A DNA stretch of 64,000 nucleotides from Variovorax sp. V93 (GCF_041154485.1 NZ_AP028669.1:1922001-1986000), one strand, 5' to 3'. Shown: positions 27,414-36,597, counted from the stretch's first letter. Notes: a model not told the origin generated them from the letters alone. A program made the numbers and translations.

Positions 27414-29114
27414 ATGGCGATCCCGACGACAGTGTTCAACGGGGGCGCCATGCTGGCGGCCGCCGCATTGCTCTCCGCTTGCAGCACCACCGGTCCGAAG
27501 AGCCTCGGCCTCGGCGCCGATCCGGCGGCGGCCTGTGCGGCCCTTGGCGCCGTCCCGGTCGCACCCGCGGCCATCGGCCTGCCGAGCGGCGCGGCAACGA
27601 TCGATTCGGCCACGCTCGTTCCTGCTGCCGCGCTCGCCGTCGCCGAGCGCGGCGGCAGCCCTGCCGCGCGCATCACACCGGCAACGCCCGCGCATTGCCG
27701 ACTGCTCGGGCGCATCGCGCCGCTTGACGCCGCGGCACCGCCCATCCTGTTCCAGGTCAACCTGCCGCTGGCGTGGAACGGGCGCAGCGTGCAGTACGGC
27801 GGCGGTGGCTTCAACGGCACGCTGATCACCGGCCTTGCGCTGGTGCCGGCCGCGCGCTTCGACCAGCCGACGCCACTGGCGCAGGGCTACGTGACCTACG
27901 GCACCGACTCCGGCCATCAGAACTTGTAGGGCCAGCCGCCGCAGGCTTTTGCGCTCAACGACGAGGCGCTGGTGAATTTTGCGCACGCCTCGTACAAGAA
28001 GGTGCGCGACGTGGCCGTGGCACTGATGCAGCGCGCCTACGGGCAGGCGCCGCAGAAGCTGTACTTCATGGGCAGCTCCGAAGGCGGGCGCGAGGCGCTG
28101 ACGATGGCGCAGCGCTATCCGCAGGACTTCGACGGCATCTTCAGCCGCGTGCCGGTCATCAACTGGACGGGGCTTCAGCACGCCGGCACGCGCAACGGCA
28201 TTGCCACCTTCGGCGAAGGGTGGCTGCGGCCCGCGCAGGTGCAGCTGGTGCACAACGCCGTGCTCGCATCGTGCGACGCCGCGGACGGCGCGGCAGACCG
28301 CATCGTGTCGAACCCGGTGGCCTGCCTGCAGCGCTTCGATCCGGCGAGCCTGCGCTGCGCGGCGGGCACGAGCGGCGACAACTGCCTGAGCGATGCGCAG
28401 GTGCAGGCGGTTCGCACCTTGCGCTCGCCATGGCGCTCGCCCGTGCCGCTGGCCCATGGCGTCACCGAGTACCCGGGCTGGGGCATCGGCGGCGAGGCGA
28501 CGCCGGCTTTCGCGTCGACGGGCGGATGGAATGCATGGTGGACGGGCACCAGCGCGCCGACCGTGCCGCCGCAGCCGAGCAACGGCATCGCGTGGTTCTA
28601 CGGCAGCGGCGCGCTGCAGTATTTCTATGCGCGCAATCCTTCGCTCGACGTGCGCAGCTACCGCGCCGAGGACCACGCCGCGCGCATTGCCGCCGTGTCG
28701 CAGCTGATGGATTCGACGAACCCCGACCTGAGCACTTTCCACGCGCGCGGCGGCAAGCTGCTGATGCTCGAGCACATGGCCGACTATGCGCAGAGCCCGT
28801 TCGCAGGCATCCGCTACTACGAATCGGTTGTCGCCCGCATGGGCCGCGACAACACGGACCGCTTCCTGCGCCTCTACACCGCGCCCGGCGTTGACCATGT
28901 GGGCAGCGGTGCGCCAGCCAACGTCGACATGCTCGGCGCGCTGGCCGACTGGGTCGAGCGCGGCCGTGCACCGAGCGGGCTGCAGCTGGTCGAACAGGAA
29001 GTGCAGCCGCCATTCAAGGTCGTGCGTGCGCGCCCGCTGTGCGCGTGGCCGCTGTGGCCGCGCTACGCGGGCGGCGATGTGTCGCAGGCCGCCAGTTTCC
29101 AGTGCAGCAGGTAG
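27414..29114 (+). pseudogene. Tannase/feruloyl esterase family gene interrupted by an in-frame TAG
   Basis: A strong AAGGAGA site precedes an ATG that opens a lipoprotein signal (lipobox LLSAC, Cys23). The frame reads normally to GTDSGHQNL and then meets TAG at 27927-27929. The same frame continues at once with GQPPQAFALNDEALVNFA and runs to 29114. Without the stop it would be a normal 566-residue tannase/feruloyl esterase. The catalytic serine motif is GSSEGGRE (downstream of the stop), followed by an Asp in MADYAQSP and His in PGVDHVGSG. A single base change would restore it. Either the gene is inactivated, or the codon is read through, or the base is wrong. It likely hydrolysed aromatic esters outside the cytoplasm, feeding the upstream importer. 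Confidence 0.85.
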
Positions 29115-29136
29115 CGCGGCGGGGCTGAACAGCCTC

Positions 29137-29868
29137 TCAGATTGCGCAGCCGTCGGGCCCGCATGCGGTCGGGCCGGCGCCAGCCGCCGCCGTTGCAGGC
29201 AAGGGCGCCACGAGCCTGGCGAGCTGCGCCTTCCATTCTTCGGTACGGCCGAGCCAGGGACCGATCTCGATGCGGCTCGCGCTGCCGTCGGCCTGCGCCA
29301 GCACAAAGGTCGGAAAGCCCCGGCCGCCCGCGCGCTGCAGCAGCCGGCGGCTCGCGGCGATGTGCTCAAAGGTCGCTTCGCCGGCAAGGCGCGAGTAGGC
29401 CGATGCGAAGGCGCCTGCATCGAAGCCGAGCTCCGCTGCCAACGCCGCAAGCACATCCGCATCGGCAACGCGCCGCCCTTCGACATAGTGGGCGCGCTGC
29501 AGCCGATGGATCATGTCGAGGCCGCCGCCTTCGCGCAGCGCCTCGGCGGCGAGCACCGCGGTGGTCGGCGGCTCGGAGTCCATCACCGCGCCGGTGTCGC
29601 GCAGCAGGCCCTCGAAGTAGGCCTCGCCGAAGGGCTGGCCCGTGAGCTCGGCGATGCGGCGGTCGTGCGGCATCACGTACTCGCGCCACTGCGGCGTGAT
29701 CGCGCGCCGGTTGGCGCCGGTCATCATGCCGCCGCCGTGGAAGGCGACCCTGAGACCTGGCACGTCGCGCGCCGCCTCGACCAGCGGCGCGGCTGCATAG
29801 CACCAGCCGCACATCGGATCGAAGATGTAGTGCAGCGTCGTGGTGCTGCCGTCGTTCACTGCGGCCAT
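29137..29868 (-). CDS. DsbA/FrnE-family thioredoxin-fold protein
   Basis: A 243-residue cytosolic thioredoxin-like protein with the redox motif Cys20-Gly-Trp-Cys23 inside DPMCGWCYAA and the large helical insertion of the DsbA/FrnE group. The cis-Pro loop is GRGFPTFVL. No signal peptide is visible. The C terminus carries a second pair, CGPDGC, which is not part of the usual fold. Its start overlaps the end of the metallo-beta-lactamase-fold gene by 13 bp, so the two are co-translated. Likely a disulfide oxidoreductase or isomerase; partner unknown. Confidence 0.85.
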   Translation of the reverse strand: MAAVNDGSTTTLHYIFDPMCGWCYAAAPLVEAARDVPGLRVAFHGGGMMTGANRRAITPQWREYVMPHDRRIAELTGQPFGEAYFEGLLRDTGAVMDSEPPTTAVLAAEALREGGGLDMIHRLQRAHYVEGRRVADADVLAALAAELGFDAGAFASAYSRLAGEATFEHIAASRRLLQRAGGRGFPTFVLAQADGSASRIEIGPWLGRTEEWKAQLARLVAPLPATAAAGAGPTACGPDGCAI

Positions 29869-30740
29869 TTCATTTCTCCCTTGATGACCTTGGCGCCCAG
29901 TTCGAGCGACGAGGTGCCTTCGAGCTTCGGGTAGCGCTTCCTCATCGCGGAGATCAGCGCGGCCGAGTCCTTGGCCTTCTTCGCCTCGGTCTCGAAGGCC
30001 TGCAGGTAGGCGCGCGTGAACTTCACCGCGGCGAGCGCATAGGGTGCGCTGCCGTCCGGATTCGGAAGGTAGTGGCCCGGCACCACGGTCTTCGGGTGCA
30101 GCGCCTCGATGCGGCCGAGCGTCTTGATCCAGTCGCGGCGCGAGGCGGGCGTTTGCGTGTCGGCCACCCACACATGGATGTTGGCCGAGACCGGGATGCC
30201 GCCGACCACCGCCTTGAGCGAGGGAATCCACGCGAAGCTGCGTTCGGGCGTGGGGCCGTCGAGGCCGACGACCTGGATCTTGCGGCCTTCGAGCGCGATG
30301 CTGTCGCCGGCCAGCGGCTCGGGCACGACCAGCGCCTTGGGCGCGTTGTCCTTCAGGATCGGGCCCCAGTGCGCGAGCTTGCCGTCCTTGGAGGCCTGGA
30401 TGGCGGCCACGGTCTGCGGCGTGGCGACGATCTTCGCGTCGGGAAATGCGACCTGGATCACGTCGAGGCCGAAGTAGTAGTCGGGGTCGCTGTGGCTGAT
30501 GTAGACCGTGGTCAGCTTCTTGCCGCTGGCCTTGATCTTCTGCACCAGCGCCTCGGCGTCGTTGCGCTGGAACTGCGCGTCGACCAGCACGGCCTCGCTC
30601 TGGCCCATGACCAGTTCGGAGGACACCGGGAACATCGACTTGGCGCCGGGGTTGTACACCTCGAGCTTGAGCGGCTCGGCGGCATGGGCCGTCAGGACGG
30701 CGAAGGACAGGGCGGTGGAGAGCAGGGTTCTGCGGAACAT
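29856..30740 (-). CDS. Exported metallo-beta-lactamase-fold protein with altered metal motif
   Basis: A 294-residue protein with a signal peptide (MFRRTLLSTALSFAVLTAHA) and an MBL fold: strands SSELVMGQSEAVLVDAQF, helix, then YISHSDPDYYFG. The canonical H-x-H-x-D-H metal motif reads His83-Ser-Asp85-Pro-Asp87-Tyr88, so two histidines are replaced. A late His223 in PGHYLP remains. The start at 30740 gives a clean signal; an earlier ATG at 30851 would place the signal internally. It precedes the DsbA-like gene in one transcript. Hydrolase activity is uncertain given the changed ligands. Confidence 0.82.
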   Translation of the reverse strand: MFRRTLLSTALSFAVLTAHAAEPLKLEVYNPGAKSMFPVSSELVMGQSEAVLVDAQFQRNDAEALVQKIKASGKKLTTVYISHSDPDYYFGLDVIQVAFPDAKIVATPQTVAAIQASKDGKLAHWGPILKDNAPKALVVPEPLAGDSIALEGRKIQVVGLDGPTPERSFAWIPSLKAVVGGIPVSANIHVWVADTQTPASRRDWIKTLGRIEALHPKTVVPGHYLPNPDGSAPYALAAVKFTRAYLQAFETEAKKAKDSAALISAMRKRYPKLEGTSSLELGAKVIKGEMKWPQ

Positions 30741-30861
30741 TCGGGTCTTTCGGTGGCACGGGGTTGCCGGGATGGCGACCTGCACAGTCCGAATGCTAGG
30801 TTTCGCGAATGGAAACAAAAACCCCGCATTTGCCAATGAATAGTTTCTCATTTCGATCGAA

Positions 30862-31779
30862 TCAGACGGCGGCCGCGCGGCCGGTGGCGCACCGTTCGAG
30901 ATGCGCCACCAGCAATTGCGCCGACGGCGAGAGCGTCGCTTCGTCGCGGAAGCAGATGGCGAAGCGGCGGCGAGCCCAGGCGTCGGCGAGTGGCATCAGC
31001 CGAAGGCCGTAGGTGTCGGTAAAGGGCTGGGCCACTTCGGCCGGCACCACGCTGATCGCAAGCCCGGCCCGCACCACGCGCAGGGCGGCATCGAAGTTGG
31101 ACACCAGCACGCGGTACACCAGCGGCTTGCCAGCCACCGCCGCCTCGCGCGCGAGCATCAGCTGCACGGCGCTCAGCGCGGGCATACCGACGAACTCATG
31201 GTCGAGCACGTCCTCGAAGCGCACCTGGCCGTCGCGCGCCGCGGGATGCGAAGGGTGCGCCACGATGGCCAGATGGTCGGTGCGGTAGTCGCGCCGCTGC
31301 AGCCCATCGAGGTCGGCGGCGTCCCAGCACAGGCCGATCGAGGCGCTGCCTTCGCGGATGCCGCGCACGATCTCGGGGCTGACGCGCTCTTCCATGTCGA
31401 CGCGGATGTTGCGGTGCGCCGGGTTCTGCAGGAAGTTCGCCACGTCCTCGGCCAGCGATTCGGCCAGCGCCGAGGCCGAAGCCAGGATGCGCACATGCCC
31501 GCGCGCGCCGCCCGCATAGGCCGCCATGTCGCGCTCGATGCGGTGGGCGCTGCCGAGCATCGCGCGCGCATGCTCGAGCAGCGTTTCGCCGGCGGGCGTG
31601 GGCACCACGCCGCGGCGCTTGCGCAGCAGCAGCGGCGTGCCGACGGCGTCCTCGAGCTGGGCCAGGCGCTTGCTGATGGCCGAGCCGACGATGCTGGCCT
31701 GCTCGCCCGCGCGCGCGATGCTGCGGGTCTCGCAGACGGCGACGAAGAGGCGGAGGGTGGTGAGGTCGAAGTCTCGCAT
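30862..31779 (-). CDS. LysR-family transcriptional regulator
   Basis: A 305-residue LysR-type regulator of normal length. The helix-turn-helix lies at residues 3-60 (TLRLFVAVCETRSIARAGEQ, then SAISKRLAQLEDAVGTPL), and the effector domain runs from about residue 90. ATG 31779 is the family-consistent start. It is divergent from the HMG-CoA lyase/CoA-transferase/Bug cluster 98 bp away and most likely controls it. The effector may be a substrate or CoA ester of that pathway. Confidence 0.9.
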   Translation of the reverse strand: MRDFDLTTLRLFVAVCETRSIARAGEQASIVGSAISKRLAQLEDAVGTPLLLRKRRGVVPTPAGETLLEHARAMLGSAHRIERDMAAYAGGARGHVRILASASALAESLAEDVANFLQNPAHRNIRVDMEERVSPEIVRGIREGSASIGLCWDAADLDGLQRRDYRTDHLAIVAHPSHPAARDGQVRFEDVLDHEFVGMPALSAVQLMLAREAAVAGKPLVYRVLVSNFDAALRVVRAGLAISVVPAEVAQPFTDTYGLRLMPLADAWARRRFAICFRDEATLSPSAQLLVAHLERCATGRAAAV

Positions 31780-31788
31780 GGTGTTCCG

Positions 31789-31831
31789 TTCTGGAATCGA
31801 ATGGCTTCCCAAATATACCTTCTGGATCGAA
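31789..31831. promoter_or_regulatory. Direct repeats in the LysR/HMG-CoA lyase divergent region
   Basis: Two near-identical copies, TTCTGGAATCGAA starting at 31789 and TTCTGGATCGAA starting at 31820, are spaced 31 bp apart, about three helical turns. They lie between divergent genes. Such phased repeats suit a LysR tetramer contacting two sites. Inferred from position and repetition. Confidence 0.4.
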
Positions 31832-31877
31832 TCGGAACTTCTAAGATCGACGCCGACCCTCACGACGGAGACAAGTT

Positions 31878-32825
31878 TTGATTCACGCCTTCCTGCCGCC
31901 CAGCGCGGTCGTTCGCGAAGTGGGGCTGCGCGACGGCCTGCAGAGCATTGCCAGAACCCTGCCCACCGCCCAGAAGCTCGAATGGATCCGCGCTGCGCAC
32001 GCCGCCGGCCAGCGCGAGATCGAAGTCGGCTCCTTCGTGCCCGCGCGCCTGCTGCCGCAGCTGGCCGACACGGCCGAGCTGCTGGCCTTTGCAAAGACGC
32101 TGCCCGGGCTCGTCGCCTCGGTGCTGGTGCCCAACCTGCGCGGCGCGGAACTCGCCATTGCCGGCGAGGCCGATCTCATGATGGTGCCGCTGTCGGCCAG
32201 CCATGCCCACAGCCTCGCCAACCTGCGCAAGACGCCCGACGAAGTGGTGGCCGAGGTCGCCCGCATCCGCGCCGCGCGCGACGCCGCGGGTTCGAAGACC
32301 TTGATCGAGGGCGGCGTGGGCACTGCGTTCGGCTGCACGATCCAGGGCCACGTGGCGCCGGATGAAGTGCTGCGCTTGATGCAGGCGCTGCTCGACGCGG
32401 GCGCCGACCGCGTGGGCCTGGCGGACACCGTCGGCTATGCCGATCCCGCGATGGTCCGCAGCCTGTTCGAGCGCGCGCAGCGCATCGCGGGCGAGCGCCT
32501 GTGGTGCGGCCATTTCCACGACACGCGCGGCCTCGGGCTCGCGAACGTGTATGCCGCGCTGGAAGTCGGCATCGCGCGCTTCGACGCCTGCCTGGCCGGC
32601 ATCGGCGGCTGCCCGCACGCGCCCGGCGCCAGTGGCAACGTCGACACCGAGGACCTCGTCTTCATGCTCGAAAGCATGGGCGTCGCGACCGGCGTCCAGC
32701 TGCCGAAGCTGCTCGACCTGCGCCAGCGCGTGGCTGGCTGGCTCGAAGGCGAAACGCTGCAGGGCACGGTGTGGCGCGCGGGCTTTCCTAAAACTTTCGC
32801 GGCGACTGCCGGAGTGGCTGCATGA
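31878..32825 (+). CDS. Hydroxymethylglutaryl-CoA lyase family protein
   Basis: A 315-residue TIM-barrel enzyme of the HMGL family, which cleaves 3-hydroxy-3-methylglutaryl-CoA or related acyl-CoAs to acetyl-CoA (or another acyl fragment) and a keto acid. Catalytic Arg18-Asp19 are in VGLRDGLQ. Metal ligands His212 and His214 are in GHFHDTRG, and the active-site Cys245 is in AGIGGCPHAPGASGN. Translation starts at TTG 31878, with GGAG (31867-31870) seven bases upstream. It overlaps the CoA-transferase gene by four bases (ATGA). The partner suggests that the acid is first activated by CoA transfer and then cleaved. Confidence 0.88.
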   Translation: MIHAFLPPSAVVREVGLRDGLQSIARTLPTAQKLEWIRAAHAAGQREIEVGSFVPARLLPQLADTAELLAFAKTLPGLVASVLVPNLRGAELAIAGEADLMMVPLSASHAHSLANLRKTPDEVVAEVARIRAARDAAGSKTLIEGGVGTAFGCTIQGHVAPDEVLRLMQALLDAGADRVGLADTVGYADPAMVRSLFERAQRIAGERLWCGHFHDTRGLGLANVYAALEVGIARFDACLAGIGGCPHAPGASGNVDTEDLVFMLESMGVATGVQLPKLLDLRQRVAGWLEGETLQGTVWRAGFPKTFAATAGVAA

Positions 32826-34027
32826 GCACGGCGGCCGAAGAAAAACGCCTGCCGCTCACCGGCATCCGCGTGGTCGAGTTCACGCACATGGTCATGGGGC
32901 CGACCTGCGGCATGGTGCTGGCCGACCTGGGCGCCGAGGTCATCAAGGTCGAGCCGATCGATGGCGACCGCACGCGGCACCTGCTGGGCGCGGGCGCCGG
33001 CTTCTTCCCGATGTTCAACCGCAACAAGAAGAGCATCGCGCTCGACCTGCGCCATCCTCAGGGGCTCGAAGCGGCGCTGCGCCTGTGCGCCACCGCCGAC
33101 GTGGTGGCGCAGAACTTCAGGCCCGGCACCATGGACAAGTACGGCCTCGGCTACGCCGCGCTCGGCAAGCTCAACCCGCGGCTGGTGTACGTGAACCACA
33201 CGGGCTTCCTGCCCGGCCCCTACGACCACCGCACCGCGCTCGACGAGGTGGTGCAGATGATGGGCGGCCTGGCCTACATGACGGGCCGTCCCGGCGACCC
33301 GCTGCGCGCGGGCACCAGCGTGAACGACATCATGGGCGGCATGTTCGGCGCCATCGGCGCCATGGCCGCGCTGATGCAGCGCGCGCAGACCGGCAAGGGC
33401 CAGGAAGTGCAGTCCGCGCTGTTCGAGAACAACGTGTTCCTGGTCGGCCAGCACATGCTGCAATACGCCATCACCGGCCAGGCCGCGGCGCCGATGCCCG
33501 AGCGCATCTCGGCCTGGGCGCTGTACGACGTGTTCACGGTGAAGGATGGCGAGCAGATCTTCCTTGCCGCGGTGAGCGACGCGCAATGGACCGTGTTCTG
33601 CGACGCGCTGGGCTTCGACGACCTGAAGGCCGACCCGGCCCTGCGCAGCAACAACGACAGGGTCCGCCTGCGGCCCACGCTGCTGGCGGACCTGCGCCAG
33701 CGCCTGGCCGACCGTTCGGCCGCCGAACTGTCGGCGATCTTCGAGGCGCGCGGCCTGCCGTTCGCGCCCATCGTGCGGCCCGAAGATCTCTACCAGGATC
33801 CGCACCTGAAGGCGACCGGCGGCCTCGCCGAGATCCGCCTGCCCGACGGCGAGCGCGCCGGCCAGACCGCGCAGACGACGCTGTTCCCGATCACGCTGGG
33901 TGGCGAGCGGCTGGGCGTGCGCCTCGATCCGCCGACGCTCGGCGAGCACACGCGCGAACTGCTGGCGGAGCTCGGCTACGCGGATGCGCAGATGGCCGCG
34001 ATGCAGGCCGAATCGGCCGTCGCCTGA
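32822..34027 (+). CDS. CaiB/BaiF family (class III) CoA-transferase
   Basis: A 401-residue family III CoA-transferase with the interlocked-ring family landmarks: VVEFTHMVMGPTCGMVLADLGAEVIKVE at the N terminus (shown here as a run of familiar blocks), NFRPGTMDKYGLGY, and the probable nucleophile Asp141 in ALDEVVQMMGG. The middle ends with NDIMGGMFGAIGAM. It moves CoA between carboxylic acids. It is translationally coupled to the HMG-CoA lyase-like gene and followed 33 bp later by a Bug binding protein, a set typical of uptake, activation and cleavage of one branched dicarboxylate. Confidence 0.9.
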   Translation: MSTAAEEKRLPLTGIRVVEFTHMVMGPTCGMVLADLGAEVIKVEPIDGDRTRHLLGAGAGFFPMFNRNKKSIALDLRHPQGLEAALRLCATADVVAQNFRPGTMDKYGLGYAALGKLNPRLVYVNHTGFLPGPYDHRTALDEVVQMMGGLAYMTGRPGDPLRAGTSVNDIMGGMFGAIGAMAALMQRAQTGKGQEVQSALFENNVFLVGQHMLQYAITGQAAAPMPERISAWALYDVFTVKDGEQIFLAAVSDAQWTVFCDALGFDDLKADPALRSNNDRVRLRPTLLADLRQRLADRSAAELSAIFEARGLPFAPIVRPEDLYQDPHLKATGGLAEIRLPDGERAGQTAQTTLFPITLGGERLGVRLDPPTLGEHTRELLAELGYADAQMAAMQAESAVA

Positions 34028-34060
34028 GCGCCTTTCCAAAACCACAAAGAGAGACAAGCC

Positions 34061-35047
34061 ATGCACACGATCCTTCCTCCGATGACCCGCCGCGCCGTCC
34101 TGGGCTTTGGCGCCTGCGCCGCCGCAGTGGCGGCATGCCCCGCGTTCGCTCAGGGCTCCGACAAGCCCATCCGCTTCATCCTGCCGATCAGCGCCGGCTC
34201 GGGCGTGGATGCCATCGTGCGTGCGGCTTCGGTCGCGCTCGGCAAGGCCTTCGGCCAGCCGGTGGTGATCGAGAACCTGCCGGGCGCGGGCGGCATCACC
34301 GGCACCTCGGTGCTCGTCAAGGCCGCCCCCGACGGGCTCACGCTCGGCATGGTGTCGAACAACCACGTCATCAATCCGGCGGTGCACAAGAAGATGCCCT
34401 TCGACGCCATCAACGATGTGACGCCGATCAGCGTGGTGGGCGCGACGCCGCTGGTGCTGGTGGTCAATCCGAAGCTTCCGGCCAAGAACGTGAAGGAACT
34501 GGCGGCGCTGCTGCGCGCCAGGCCCGAGGGCTACAACTACGCCTCTTCGGGCAACGGCACCATCATTCATCTGGCCGGCGAAATGTTCATGGACGAGGCC
34601 GGCGTGAAGGCGCGGCACATTCCCTACAAGGGCACGGGCCCGATGGTCACCGACATGATCGCGGGCCAGGTCGAGATGGGCGTGGTGGCGCTGCCCGCGG
34701 TGCTGCCGCACCTCAAGAGCGGTGCGCTGCGCGCCATCGGCCTGTGCGGCCCCGCGCGCTCGCCGGCCGCGCCCGACATTCCCACCATCGCCGAGCAGGG
34801 CCTGCCCAACTACGCCGTGGAAGGCTGGTTCGCGGTGATCGGGCCGCCGAAGATGCAGGCCGCCGACGTCCAGCGCGTGCACGATGCGGTGGCCGCGGCC
34901 TTCACGAGCGCCGAGGTGCGCGACGCCATGGACAAGCAGGGCAACATCATCAAGCCCACCTCGCCCGAGCAGGCCGCGAGCTACTTCCGCAGCGAGGCGG
35001 CGCGCTATGCGGCGCTCGTGAAGAAGGCGAACGTGGTGCTCGAATAG
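34061..35047 (+). CDS. Bug-family (TctC-like) periplasmic solute-binding protein
   Basis: A 328-residue Bug protein with a twin-arginine-like export signal (TRRAVLGFG, cleaved after PAFAQ) and the family core PIRFILPISAGSGVD, NLPGAGGITGT and VPYKG-like IPYKGTGPM. It probably captures the carboxylate handled by the CoA-transferase and lyase of the same operon. A second methionine at 34082 is a possible start. No TctAB permease genes are near. It is the last gene before a convergent membrane-protein operon. Confidence 0.88.
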   Translation: MHTILPPMTRRAVLGFGACAAAVAACPAFAQGSDKPIRFILPISAGSGVDAIVRAASVALGKAFGQPVVIENLPGAGGITGTSVLVKAAPDGLTLGMVSNNHVINPAVHKKMPFDAINDVTPISVVGATPLVLVVNPKLPAKNVKELAALLRARPEGYNYASSGNGTIIHLAGEMFMDEAGVKARHIPYKGTGPMVTDMIAGQVEMGVVALPAVLPHLKSGALRAIGLCGPARSPAAPDIPTIAEQGLPNYAVEGWFAVIGPPKMQAADVQRVHDAVAAAFTSAEVRDAMDKQGNIIKPTSPEQAASYFRSEAARYAALVKKANVVLE

Positions 35048-35095
35048 CCTGCGCAGCCAGCCCGCGGCTCGAGAACAAGCACGGCCAAGGCCAGG

Positions 35096-35113
35096 AACAC
35101 CGCGGAACCGGCT
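35096..35113. repeat. Second copy of the 18-bp intergenic repeat core
   Basis: AACACCGCGGAACCGGCT here is the exact reverse complement of 24012-24029. It lies between the convergent Bug and sugE genes. Only the core is shared, so this is a shorter or degraded member of the same dispersed repeat. Confidence 0.55.
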
Positions 35114-35138
35114 GGGCTCAATTCGTCAACTTGAGCCC
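35114..35138. terminator. Hairpin across the sugE stop codon
   Basis: A perfect 8-bp inverted repeat GGGCTCAA (35114-35121) / TTGAGCCC (35131-35138) with a nine-base loop spans the stop codon of sugE. It abuts the repeat core at 35096-35113. It may help to end transcription between convergent genes, but no T run follows. Confidence 0.35.
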
Positions 35139-35432
35139 GAGGATGCCCGCGACGATCAGGCCCACGCAGATCAGCCGCGCGGCGTTGGCGGGCTCCTGGA
35201 ACAGCAAGATCCCCAGAATCACCGTGCCCACGGCGCCGATGCCGGTCCACACCGCATAGGCCGTGCCCACGGGCAGCGAGCGCATTGCCCAGCCCAGCAG
35301 CACCACGCTGAGCACCATCGAGATCGCAGTGCCGACGGAAGGCCAGAACCTCGTGAATCCTTCGGTGTACTTGAGCCCGATGGCCCAGCCCATTTCGAGC
35401 AGGCCCGCCACCAGCAAAACCACCCACGCCAT
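35118..35432 (-). CDS. sugE: SMR-family guanidinium exporter SugE/Gdx
   Basis: A 104-residue small multidrug resistance protein with four membrane helices. It starts [20 protein letters not shown], containing the membrane Glu13 essential for transport, then [12 protein letters not shown], the SugE subtype pattern (rather than EmrE). SugE/Gdx proteins exchange guanidinium for protons as dimers. The start at 35432 lies 19 bp after the stop of the HPP-CBS gene, leaving no room for a guanidine riboswitch of its own. It is therefore expressed from upstream with the HPP and MFS genes. Confidence 0.9.
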   Translation of the reverse strand: MAWVVLLVAGLLEMGWAIGLKYTEGFTRFWPSVGTAISMVLSVVLLGWAMRSLPVGTAYAVWTGIGAVGTVILGILLFQEPANAARLICVGLIVAGILGLKLTN

Positions 35433-35451
35433 GCGCGCTCCTTGAAAGGTT

Positions 35452-36582
35452 TCAGTTCTCCGGCCGCACGGCACGGTAGAGAGCGCGCACGAAATCCGAC
35501 TGCGTGATCATGCCTGTGAGCCGCTTTTCATGGTCGATGATGGGGATATGGTGGTGGCCGCCCTCGGAGAACAGCGGCACCAGGTCGACCACCGGTCGGT
35601 CCGCGCTGGCCACGCGCACCTGGCGCGTCATGATCTGGCCCACCACCTCCGGTTTGTTCGACACCACGGTGCGCGTGGCGCGGATCAGGTCGCGCAGCCG
35701 GCCGGCAATGCCTTCGTGGTGCTCCAGGTCGAGCTGGCGAAAGAAGTCGGCCTGCGTGACGATGCCGACCACGCGGCGCGTGCGGTCGGTGACGGGCAGT
35801 GCCTTGATGCGGCGCTGGTTCATCAGCATCCAGGCTTCCTGCAGCGGCGTGCCGAACTCCACCGACACGGGGTCGCGCGACATGATGTCGGCGCAGTGCA
35901 GGGTGCCGAGCCGCCGCTTGTACGACTCGAGCTCGGTCTGCTGGATCAGCGATTCGAGATCGTCGCGGCTGATGTCCAGCACTTGGTTGTAGCGCGCCAG
36001 CACCGCATCGATGTCGGCCTGGCTGAAGCGGGCGTCCGCCGAGGGCGGCCGCACCACCTGCACATGCGGATAGCGCCTGCCCGTGAGCGAGTTGTAGGCC
36101 ACGCCCGCCAGCACCAGCAGCAGCGAATTGGTGAGGAACGGAAAGAGGGCGGACGAGAAATGCGTGGTGTGCGTGAGCACCGCGAGCAGCGCCGCCGCGC
36201 CGCCCGGCGGGTGCAGGCAGCGCGCGAAGAACATCACGCCGATGGCGGCGGCCACCGCCACCGCGGCGGCAAGGGCCGGGTCGGGAATGAAGCTCACACT
36301 GGCAATGCCGACCACCGCCGACAGCGTGTTGCCGCCGATCACCGACCAGGGCTGCGCCAGCGGACTCGCGGGCACCGCGAACACCAGCACGGCGCTGGCT
36401 CCCAGCGGCGCGATCAGCCAGACGCTGCTGCCCAGCGGCTCGGCCAGCCAGCGGCACAGCACGGCCGTGACGAGCAGGCCGATGCCGGCACCGCAGACCG
36501 CGCGCAGCCTCTCGCGCATGTCGACGGTGGTGCGGCCCGGCAACCAGGCGCGCGCGTAGGTCAGGAACGGGGAGGGCCGCAT
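35452..36582 (-). CDS. HPP-family membrane protein with C-terminal CBS pair
   Basis: A 376-residue protein. The first 165 residues are an HPP domain of four hydrophobic segments with the name-giving motif [16 protein letters not shown] linker leads to a pair of CBS domains ([21 protein letters not shown] to [11 protein letters not shown], and [15 protein letters not shown] to [11 protein letters not shown]). HPP proteins in plants and cyanobacteria transport nitrite; CBS pairs usually sense adenine nucleotides. A nucleotide-gated anion carrier is a fair guess, but the function here is unproven. It is the middle gene of a three-gene membrane-protein operon. Confidence 0.88.
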   Translation of the reverse strand: MRPSPFLTYARAWLPGRTTVDMRERLRAVCGAGIGLLVTAVLCRWLAEPLGSSVWLIAPLGASAVLVFAVPASPLAQPWSVIGGNTLSAVVGIASVSFIPDPALAAAVAVAAAIGVMFFARCLHPPGGAAALLAVLTHTTHFSSALFPFLTNSLLLVLAGVAYNSLTGRRYPHVQVVRPPSADARFSQADIDAVLARYNQVLDISRDDLESLIQQTELESYKRRLGTLHCADIMSRDPVSVEFGTPLQEAWMLMNQRRIKALPVTDRTRRVVGIVTQADFFRQLDLEHHEGIAGRLRDLIRATRTVVSNKPEVVGQIMTRQVRVASADRPVVDLVPLFSEGGHHHIPIIDHEKRLTGMITQSDFVRALYRAVRPEN

Positions 36583-36597
36583 TCGGGTATCGCTCTT

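Noticed and set aside
32435..34882. Minus-strand open frame of about 815 codons
   Set aside because: It lies opposite the CoA-transferase and Bug genes and has the His/Arg/Val composition typical of antisense frames here.
35433..35451. Possible guanidine riboswitch before sugE
   Set aside because: Only 19 bases separate sugE from the preceding gene, too few for any known guanidine aptamer.
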